Positions 37,430 to 46,577 of a DNA stretch of 64,000 bases are shown here, one piece after another. The notes below the pieces were generated by a model, which worked only from the letters and a program-made list of their open reading frames with translations, did not search any database and was not told the DNA's origin. A program made the position numbers and the translations under genes. The stretch lies in contig CATOGU010000041.1 of assembly GCA_951799445.1 (NCBI GenBank), positions 310,001-374,000 on the forward strand, written 5' to 3'. This DNA is from Pseudisothecium myosuroides. Lineage: Eukaryota > Streptophyta > Bryopsida > Hypnales > Lembophyllaceae. Each line of letters starts with the position of its first letter. The first letter of the stretch is position 1.

Positions 37430-38021
37430 ATGGCGGAGTCTAGCAACCTGGTAGCGCGTTGGTCCATAGTCACGGCTCGGATAGTTAGGCCTGTCATTCC
37501 CACCGACCCAACTTTTTGGAAGGAACTAGAGATGGATCTGACCCGAATGGGGTGCTTAGGTTTGATCCGTAGGCCATCAAACGTTAAGAACCAGGAGATG
37601 CTTGAGCAAATCATCTCCGGAGTCCCGAATCAGTTTGAGTTGACCGTGAGAGGCCAACCAGGAGCGTGGATAGCAGATATGTGGGCGGAAGTGTACGAGT
37701 CCGGAAATACCGGATTGGGATTTATTAGGATCTCGGGTAGAGAAGTACGGAATTGGTAAGTTCTGTAACCCGGTCACCACCAAGGACGGATACCCCGTGA
37801 GTGACTGTAAGGATGATTGGCAGAGACGGATGTTGGAATTTATGATTCCAATCCTGTATCCAGAAAAGCCGACCCGAGTTATGGTTACGGTGGCGAATAC
37901 TGTCTTCGGAGCTTTAGAGGATAAGGTAGTCCACTGGGAGAAGGTCATAGCCGGCGTAGTGAAGAAACTAGTGGAACATGTAGGGAAAGGGAAGCCTAGT
38001 CTTCTCAGCTGTTGGAGCCCG
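37430..38021 (+). pseudogene. N-terminal half of the 38.6-kb protein family, frameshifted
   Basis: Starts at ATG 37430. It aligns with the protein at 38637: LIRRPSNVKN with FLRRPWNLKN, DMWAEVYESGN with DTWSEVYNFPN, KFCNP-x4-DGYPVSDC with KFCNP-x4-DGYAVADC, and LEFMIPILYPEKPTR with LEFLVPILNPERPTR. A one-base frame change lies near 37750, just before KFCNP. Similarity stops after GKPS near 38000, so the acidic, helical and Lys-rich parts are missing. A relic or broken copy. Confidence 0.65.
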
Positions 38022-38636
38022 GAACGCCAAATTCTATTACTTTGTAATGGAATTAGGTTAAAGATATTTTATTTCCAATTTTTTTCGTTGTTTTATAGGG
38101 TTATGTCCATATTTTAGTAGAGTTTTAGATTAGTAACTATCGGATCTTCCAGAAGAGATAAAATGGTTAAGAAGGATCTTAGTTGTTCCTGTCTTGAACC
38201 GGAAACCAGAAACCTAGGTTGGATCTTAACCGGGATTCTAGGAATTCGGGAACGGTCGAACCGATTATCGGGAACAAAAACCGAAGCCAACAGTCACTAA
38301 TGGGAAAACTAGAGAGCCGTTGAACAGAAATCATTTTCCGGTGTGGAAGGGAACGGATAGTTCCAACGGCGGGGGAACCGGACGGTCAGGAGAGAAGTAG
38401 GGGTCAAGTAGAAGCTTCTGCATTCTATCTTTTCATTCTGGTGTTTTTCGGTTGAGAGTGAATGTTTGCAATAGAGTTTGGAGCTCAGAGCTTGGAGGAG
38501 TGCAAATTTGAGATTTTGATTCCGGTTAAGCGGTTGTGAGGCTGATTGTTGTTGTAGGAGAGAACAAGCAGTGCACAATTGTTTAGGGCAGGAAGAGCTC
38601 AGAGTTTGTAGTCGATCCAAGTTGTTGGTAAGAGTC

Positions 38637-40406
38637 ATGGTGAAGGCTGAAGCAAGTGAGGAGTCACCTTCATTCAAGCTCCGGTTGGTGGTACCCGGAC
38701 TGCCGAAGAATGTCAAGGAGATGGCATTCTTGCGGGAGGATCTGAAGGGACTGGGTTGTGATGGGTTCCTGCGGAGGCCATGGAACTTGAAGAACGAGTC
38801 GATGGTGGGGGAGCTGCTCAAGAAGCAGTCAAGCGAATGGCACCATACAATCCAGTCGCTGCCAGCCGGATGGACTCCGGATACTTGGAGCGAGGTCTAC
38901 AACTTTCCGAACGACGGGGAAGGATTGGCCGGACGACAACCTGAGTTTGACGGGGGTAAGTTTTGTAATCCTGTCCACCCCAAGGATGGCTATGCCGTGG
39001 CAGATTGTATCAATCTAAGGCATAGGAGGGTACTAGAGTTCCTAGTTCCGATTCTGAATCCGGAACGTCCTACCCGGGCCAATCTCACCATAGCTAAGAC
39101 AATATTTGGTGCGCTGACCGGAGGGAGGAAAGTTAGTTGGGGACTAGTGTTGAAGGAGGTGGTTGTAAAGATGGTAGCAATTATAAGGAAGTCAAAGCCT
39201 TCCGGTTTGTCTCCGTTTCTCTTCCATTTGTATGAGCATAATGACTTGTTGAGAGGAAAGGAGGTAACTGAGTACAAGTCCGCAGTCGTCATGTTGCAAC
39301 ATGACATCAGTCCGGAACCGGAAGAGCAGAGAGAGGCGTCTGTAGATGAGTCAGAACCGGATGTGGAACCGGAGAAGCCCCAGAAGAAAGGCAAGGAAGT
39401 AGCAAGCGAGGGGGCTAGTAAGGATCCGGTTTGGGCAAAGTCTACTGACCCTCTAGGGGTGATTATAAGTGAACTGAAGGGCATCAGAGAGAAAATGTTG
39501 AGTGATAAAGAGGTGACCCTGAAGTTAGAGAACCGGATAGCTAGTCTAACCGTTCAGGTAAAGGATCTGAAGAAGGAGTTAGAGAAGAAGTCTGAGAGTG
39601 AAGGTAGGCAGCTCTCGGCTGAAGCCTTAGAAACTCTCAACCGGATCCGGAAATTTGTGGCACATTCGGGCGAGGTGCTTAACAAAGCCCAACTTTTTGA
39701 GGCTGAGGTTCTCAAGGAGGGATCTCAGATGGGACCCAAGGTTGTTTCAGTCTTGGTGTCGTATCATGAGAAGATGGAGCGTACCTTGTTTGAATTGAAG
39801 GGGGTCATGGACAATGCGGGCTTTCAGTTGGAGCCGGAACCGGTAAAGGCAACCGGAAAGGTGAAGAAGGAGACCTCAAGTAGGGCAACACCGTCCAAGG
39901 GTTTAGTTGACCGGAAGTCGAAGGAAGAACCGAAGGAGAAGACTACACCATCCAGCAAGACCAAGTTGAAGATTGACACGGTAACCAAAAAAGGGCTTTC
40001 ACTCGCATCCCAGACCTGGAGTCAGAGCAAGTTTGCAGAACCGGATCAGGGAACGCCATAGAGTATCCTTTCCAATCAATTGAACAAGCCGTCAACCGGA
40101 ACACGAAGGAAAGAAACTTCCAAGCGAGGAAGGGAGGCATCACCGACAATCGAGATCGAATCAAAAGAAGGTGAATCGCCAGAGACCTCGGAGAAGGAGG
40201 AGGACCAGTCCGAGTCAAGAGAGGAGAGTGAGGAAGGTGAAGAGGAATCGAAACCGGAATCAAAACCGGCGCATGGAAAGGGCAGAGGAAAACCGCCAAC
40301 TCCGCCAAAAGGGAAAGCTTCCAAGGCAACTGGGAGTAAGCCGCAGTCAGTAAGGAAAGGAGTGGCCAAGACCACACAAACACCAGCCAAGAGGCAGAAG
40401 AAGTAG
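38637..40406 (+). CDS. gag/ORF1-like protein of unknown family with in-frame TAG
   Basis: From ATG 38637 the frame runs to TAG at 40059-40061 (474 residues) and continues open in the same frame to 40406, so the full product would be about 589 residues with one stop. Layout: globular N-terminal domain (about 1-200), acidic EPEEQRE...EPDVEPEK linker, KK-rich stretch, helical coiled-coil segment (about 275-320: LKLENRIASLTVQVKDLKKE), second helical block, then a Lys/Glu/Pro-rich tail ending PAKRQKK, a likely nuclear signal. No catalytic motif. Two partial relatives flank it. Multiple copies and a truncated neighbour suggest a mobile-element protein, but no reverse transcriptase or transposase is nearby. 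I chose the second ATG because it opens the part shared with the paralog. Confidence 0.55.
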
Positions 40407-41620
40407 ATAGAGTTTAAATTTAGAAGTTAAGTTAAGGAGTTAAGTGGAACTCCGGTTTTTGTAGTTCGAAAGTAAAAATAGATTTCAGTTAAGTTAAGTT
40501 TTGGAAAGTGAAAGATAGTTGGAGTTCAGTTAAGTAGAGGAAAGTAAAAGAAAGTCACTGTTAGTTTCTTTTCCGGCTGCATGTACTTGGATAGCAAGAT
40601 CTGGTTTTAACACTTAGAGTTAGGATTTTTGAAGATTGGGTGAATGACGCGTGTCATTCTCTGGTTTGCAGTTAGGATTCCAGGGGGGCCTTCTTTGGGT
40701 TCCTTTGGGAGGGTATTTAGGAGGTTGAAGTTAGTTTCAATCGCGGGCGGACTTTGATAGGATAATTTTGTCCTACACTTGTGTTCTTTTTCATTTTCCA
40801 TTGCAAAGCGTGTTGATTTCCACATCCCAAGCGTTGGTCTGAAAAGTCTTGATGCTAGGTTGATATGCCGGTAATGCTAGAACCATTATTTGTGCGGGTA
40901 GCCATGTTTGCAGGTTTTGGAAGACGATGAGTGCCCCCGGATGTTTCTTGTATCCGGTTTCCGGTCCGAGCAGCGACTCCGCCTAGAAACTTGGGTGGGG
41001 AAAATCTGTCATTGTAGTATTGTGAGGACAATAGGGGTTTCCTGAGTGACCTACTGATCTGGATTAAGCTTCCAAGTTAGTTGTGAGGAGAAACCAAGAT
41101 CCTATTTCTTTTTGTGTTTTGTTATTTTTCTTCTTTTTAGTGAAACTTCAGTCACTCCAAAAATAACGAAGGGTAGGAATTCACGCCACCTTCCTTAACC
41201 AAAATATGCGGAACCCTCTGACATAGAGGCAAAACTTCAAACCGGTTACTTGTTTTGAGGATCCAAGAGCGGAAACAGGAAGAGGTACAGGGTAATGACA
41301 CTCCTTCCGGTTCCGGTTTCGAATCCTAGAGTCAGAAAATGTATTTGTGAGTAAGGGAGTGGTATATTGTAGAGACACTTCCTTGTTGTTGTTGAGCGGA
41401 TTAGGACTAAAGTGAGATAGTCCAACCGGACGGAAAGAAATCATTTGTGTATTTTTAGCTTTTTGTCTTAGAATCCCATTTGCTTGTGGTTGTTGTGATT
41501 TCTGCATCCGTTTCCGGTCGTCACTATAGAAGTTCGATACAGATCTCTGAGGGAACGATACTCGAGTCACCCAAAAGACAGTTTTAAACACTTTAGAACG
41601 TCTACTGGAGGGATTTTACT
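40407..41620. other. gene-free stretch
   Basis: Intergenic DNA between two family members. It shares the CCGG-word richness of the domain. I looked for long terminal repeats at its margins and found none. Confidence 0.45.
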
Positions 41621-41623
41621 TTC

Positions 41624-42961
41624 TTGTGCTACGACATCAGCCCATATCTGTTCCACCTCTATCACCATCAAGAAGTTCTCACCCAGGAGGAGGTGTTGAT
41701 TTATAACACGAGCATTGAGATTCTGAAGTACGGTCTCACGCACGAGATTCCGCCGGATACTCCAATCCAGGGAGAAGAGAAGGAAAAAGAAGAAGAAGAC
41801 AATGAGGAACAGCAGCAACCGGACCTGGTCGACAAACGGGAGAAGAGGAGGAATTCGACCGATCTGAGCTCACGGGTCGAACAGTCGACCTCGGAAAAAG
41901 GAGATCCGAGTCAGCCCCCGGGATCGGAATTGGAGTCGGACTTCTTCGATGTCGGAAAGCAGTGGATGGAGGAGGCTCAACACGTGCACTTCGGCATGTC
42001 GGACATGATCCTGGGGATTGCTGCGGAGTTGAAGGTGGAGGCGGAAGATATCTTGACGGAGATCCGGCGACGACCAAACCCGGATGTGCTACGTAAGAAG
42101 GACAAGCAGATCAAGAACTTGGAGAAGGAAAGGGATGACCGTTTAGGTCGAGTGAATTGGGCAGAGATGGATTCCGTAGCTGCATGGCAGAAGGAGACGG
42201 AAGCTCTCCAACTCGTCCACAACTTGACAGCGTTGGTGGAGCAGCCTGCAGAAGCCGTTTTGAAGTCCAGGCTCTTCAGCAACCAGCTGAGTGGTATAGG
42301 CCACTTATCCGGGTCCAAGGTGGTGACTATCTTGGTCGATTTCCAGGCCCGGATGGAAGGAATACTGAAGGAGGTGGTGCAGCTGTTAAGGCACCTCGAT
42401 CAAACAAGCCCCTAGATTGCACGAACTTTCCGGAGCTACCCAATGTCGACTTGCTGAAGACGCCCCAAGAGCCAGTGCCGGGGATCATTCTACAGCCATC
42501 CCCAAAACCAACTTCCAGCCAGACCCAAATCCAAACGAAGGCTATTAAGTTAAGGCCATACGAGGAGTATCCAGTTGATTCCGGTAGTAGCAGGGAGTAC
42601 CGTTCCGACACCCGGAACATCCGTCCGGAGCGTTTTAATCCATCGGATGGGGGCCTTGTCAAACCCGGCTCGGACCAATCCGGTCGACTTCCCTCATATG
42701 CAGAAGGTATCGCCCAAGAAGAATACAACACCAATTCAGCTGGATGATTCACCAGAGAGGGAAGCCAGAGTGGAGATGATCCACGAGTCTGAGAAGGGGG
42801 AATTCACTTCCGGGGATGAGACGGCTTCGGATGACGACCCGCCGCCGATCAAGCGGAAGATACCAACCCGGGCTGCAACAAAGACCACTCCACCGAAAAC
42901 GAGCAAGAAACCACCTGCAGGGCCGAGTAGCAGCGCGAAGAAATCGAAGCGAGGAAAGTAG
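41624..42961 (+). pseudogene. C-terminal half of the same family, frameshifted
   Basis: Coding similarity begins at DISPYLFHLYHHQEVL, matching LSPFLFHLYEHNDLL of the 38.6-kb protein, continues through an EEKEKEEEDNEEQQ acidic linker, a QIKNLEKERDDR helix and SKVVTILVDFQARMEGIL, which matches PKVVSVLVSYHEKMERTL. The frame then shifts near 42400 to a Pro/Gln-rich stretch and back near 42700, ending with SSSAKKSKRGK. The N-terminal domain is missing. The region could be spliced instead of frameshifted, but I see no good donor/acceptor pair. Confidence 0.55.
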
Positions 42962-44040
42962 TTACTTAGCATGTTTTTAGTTAGTTAGCGTTTTTTTGAA
43001 TCTGGAGAGTATTTTCCGTGCGTGGGGCCCGGTTCCGGATTCTTAGGAGTAGTTGACTTTGAACTTTCCGAATTATACGGTTGGTTACTGGTTGGTCACC
43101 TGGATTTTTGGTGTGCCTTTTTGGCTTTTTGTTTGGGTTTTTAAGTGGAGGACAGCTTGTTGCCCTCTCATTCCATCCTTGCCCATTTTATGTGCATTAG
43201 TTTATGTTCATGTCTCCTTTTCTCTAATCTGAGCCACTAAATGGACATTCGGATTTTTGGCTATATGTACATTTTCCTGAGTTGTTTATAAAGTGTCAAA
43301 GTGTGAGAGAAGACGGATGAGGGGGAATCCGGGTTGAGAATAGTTGGACTTGATTTGAGCGAGTAAGTTTGTGAGGAAGCTTTGCTGGACTTGTGAGTAA
43401 GGACTTGAGCGTGGTACCTTTAAATTGCCGTAACAGTGATCCGGTTCTAAGAAGTGGTGTGGATGCGAGTCCGGAATCCAGGGAGGGTTCCAAGCGGAGA
43501 TAAGCGACCGCTTGCGGAAAATCCCCACTCACTAGAAGGTCTGCCAACCATAGGATCAGTCTGGTAGATTGATGCACAAATCTTTGTTAGTTCTGGATGT
43601 CTTGATTTGTCGTTGTAGAAAAAGCGGAAGGATGCAGTTCTGAGTGACCTGCTTTCCGGGCAAGCTACCCGGGAAATTGTGAGGACTATTACTTTCTCTA
43701 TTCTACAATAAAAACTCGGTTAGGATCGTTTTGTGTGAAGTTTTGTGTAGAGAAATAGATGTCTATGAGTGGTGAGTTCCTACCCCTCTAAAGATCAAAT
43801 GCGGACACCCTGAGGGTAAAACAGGGGAATATAAAACCAGTCAAGTTAAGAAGTGAAACCCGGGATCCGGATCAAATCGAAAACCGGAAATGGATAGATC
43901 CGGATTGAAATCCGGAAGATATTTGTGTCAGAAATAGGAAGGGAAAGAGGTTTTTGCTTGGGTTTTTGTTGTTTTAATTAGACCCGGATAATCCTTAGCT
44001 TGCTAAAATATACTAGAATCTCCTGGGACGATATTTCATG
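42962..44040. other. gene-free stretch
   Basis: Right part of the CCGG-rich domain (for example several ATCCGGA words at 43860-43920). No gene. Confidence 0.5.
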
Positions 44041-44438
44041 TTATCTTATCATCTTTTTGGTGTTAAGGATACTTACGCCTAGATTGCGCGTACGATAGGT
44101 GTTACAAAGAAGAGGAGCCCATTCTTGATGGAAGGCGTTCTCTAGCACATTGAGTGATTCATGATCTCTAATGACACTGTGAATGTGACGCCAGACAGCA
44201 ACACCCGCATGGAGAGTTGAAGTCCAAGTCAAGGTAAGTACTCTTTCCCTATTGACCGCTTGATCTGCATATCTCTTGCTACAACGATCTGTCCATATAT
44301 GCCAAATTAGAAAGCTCCTAAGAATATCCCAGGGTTGACCTTCGTAGACAAATTTCTCCATCTTACCGGTACAATTAACGTCACTCCGACCTAATAAGGC
44401 TTGTTTGAAGCTCTGAAAAGTTGGAAAACCAATACTAG

Positions 44439-44572
44439 CATTAGAGAAAAAATGAACCCTCCGGAGGGCTGCTCCGGAGTGACATGCCAAGCTATTAAAA
44501 AGCTTGGCCTGTCACTCCAGTACTGTCCTGCGGTGAGCAGTCAGCCAAGCTGACTGCTCGCCGAAATCGCGA

Positions 44573-44603
<31 letters not shown>

Positions 44604-44833
44604 TTTTTTTTTTTTTTTAATAATTTTTTTAAGATTAAAAAAAAAAAAAAAAAAAAAAAATTTTTTTTTTTTTTTTTTTACTAGTAATTTTCGGTTCCTG
44701 CGCCAGTTCTGCTGCAGTTTCTACCAGGCGGAAATAGGGGAAAAAATATTTTTTGAGCCAAAAAAAAGTAAATTTCAGGGTCCTCCGGAGGGCTGTGGAG
44801 TAGCCCTCCGAAGGGTTGATATTTTCTCTAATG
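44439..44833. mobile_element. fold-back element inserted in the LINE
   Basis: Inverted ends AACCCTCCGGAGGGCT (44455-44470) and AGCCCTCCGAAGGGTT (44802-44817) extend imperfectly outward to CATTAGAGAAAA on both sides. Inside are two strong hairpins: GGAGTGACATGCCAAGCT with its complement (44471-44518) and GAGCAGTCAGC with GCTGACTGCTC around CAA (about 44536-44560). The centre is a run of T, A and T homopolymers. It splits the LINE tail, so it is younger than the LINE. Confidence 0.6.
44573..44680. repeat. poly-T / poly-A / poly-T tract
   Basis: About 50 mostly T bases, then about 24 A, then about 22 T, with a few interruptions. The A and T runs can pair as a hairpin. The lengths may be unreliable because homopolymers of this size are prone to sequencing and assembly error. 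Confidence 0.8.
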
Positions 44834-46028
44834 TCGCCAAACGATTAACTCTCCTCCATAACTCCCGGGTGTAAAGACACTCCCAGAAGAGATGTTTGAT
44901 GGTCTCTTTGGGGCATGAATACATTGAACAACCCAAGAAAGCATAAGGAATTTTCCAGCTTAGCCACTCACCGATAACAATGCCACGGTTCAGTATTTGC
45001 GTTGTAAATGTAGCTTGCTTTTGTGGCCTTGCATTGTGCCACATGAGCTGAAAGACTTTCTTGATTTGCTAATCGATGAAGCTTCTGTCCTTGAGGGTCC
45101 TAACTCCCGCCGGTGTCTTTCCCACAATTGACAGTCTATGCTTATATCCTCTTTTTGAGGTGTATGAGTAAAAAGGCGCCTCCTTGAACATCCCAATTTT
45201 CTTCCACTTCTAATCCCCTGGGTCCCATGGCAAGTCTTCAATGGCTTGGTGCCCAAGAGCCCACACCTTGTTAGGGTGTTTTGGAGGCTCTTTTGGGTTG
45301 CATTCTGAGAAGGATCGGGCTTGGATATCCCAAAGGACTACTCTGGCCCTACTAAGTTTTGTTTGGGATAAAGCTGTCACTCCTGCTTCTGAAAGGATCC
45401 CCGTGTTGTGATGCCACAGATACATGGATACTGGAGCATCTTGCTGGTCCGGATTTGTGATGAAATAAAAGTAGTTAGTCCCGGGTGCAAAAAGCCACTC
45501 TCTTTGGTTCCAATTATTTTCTCTATCCCTTGGATCCCACAGGATGTGGGAAAGAAGCTTAAGTCTTTGGATCCTCCCTTTTTCTGTCACTGCTCCTTTC
45601 CGTGGAAGTAAGGCTTGAATTTGTCTAGCTGAGAGCCAATCCTCTTGCTCCTTATCCCATACATCTATAACCCTTATGATGCCTTCACGAGCCCATAAGT
45701 GCAGTCCATGATTCTCCCCCATCCCTAGAGGTGTACCATCTTCTTCTAGTAACATTGGATTGCCAAATAGAGGTTGTCTGAGAATACTTTGAGACCCTTG
45801 AGGCTCTAAGATGACAAGGTTATCCCTAACAGCTATAAAGGCCTTCAAGCAAGCATCTGTAAGTGGAGAGTGGTTGTTTTTCCATACCCCTTTACTATAA
45901 AACAACCAATTGGAAGAATCATGCCATTTTGCATCCCCCAAAGGCTTGGCAGTATTTATCTTATATTGTAATACAATTTTCCATGATTCATTGCCAGGGG
46001 AAAGTTCCCTAACCACCATCTTTGCCAA

Positions 46029-46577
46029 AACATTATATTCAATAAATTGGGAGGTAGGGGCCCTCTCAAAATAATATTAGTCTATTGAAGGTACAATGAG
46101 TGAATTAAAGGCAGTTGTAGTTTAGCTCTATAGTCACTTATTTAATTAGTTCAAAGTAGCAATTTCCATTAAAATGAGAGTATTACAAACAATAAATGAC
46201 TTCACGTAAACCTTGCATTGCTATTTTGTCAAACATTGCATGCATTTCTTTAAAAAAATAAATGTAAAATATAAAACCAAATATATTAATATGGTATACA
46301 CATTGCGCTTGCAATATGAAAGTTGCAAATACATCACCAACATAGTTATGTATTCACTACTACAAATGTATAACTATTACCATACACGTAGAAATCAATA
46401 CTTTAACATCTATGAGCCTAAATCTACAACCTCACATGTAGGATAATACAAAATTTTATCCTTCTCCCACAATCATGTGAAAGCATATTGTAGACATCTA
46501 GAAACCAAATAGCATTCTAAAATATATAGCTCACAACATACTTTAAATTTCAGAAAACCACCAGTGCACCGCGTGGT
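46029..46577. other. gene-free stretch
   Basis: AT-rich spacer between the LINE fragment and the 3' end of the DUF7869-type gene; no polyadenylation signal stands out. Confidence 0.5.

Larger units (their letters stand above)
44041..46028 (-). mobile_element. 3' end of a LINE polyprotein (zf-RVT region), broken
   Basis: The first part (46028-45210) has the tryptophan-rich spacer found between the reverse transcriptase and the terminal zinc finger of plant LINEs. The frame changes near 45200. A zf-RVT motif follows: LMWHNARPQKQ, then C-x3-SCPKETIKHLFWEC (about 44870-44940). After an inserted element the C-terminal tail (SFLIWHIWTDRCSKRY) resumes at about 44440 and ends at 44041. The reverse-transcriptase catalytic part (FADD) and endonuclease are absent, so this is a dead 5'-missing fragment, a common fate of LINE copies. 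Confidence 0.65.

Noticed and set aside
38013..41623. LTR retrotransposon around the middle family member (TGTTGGAGCCCGG start)
   Set aside because: I could not find a second copy of the candidate LTR near the right border, nor a primer-binding site or polymerase.
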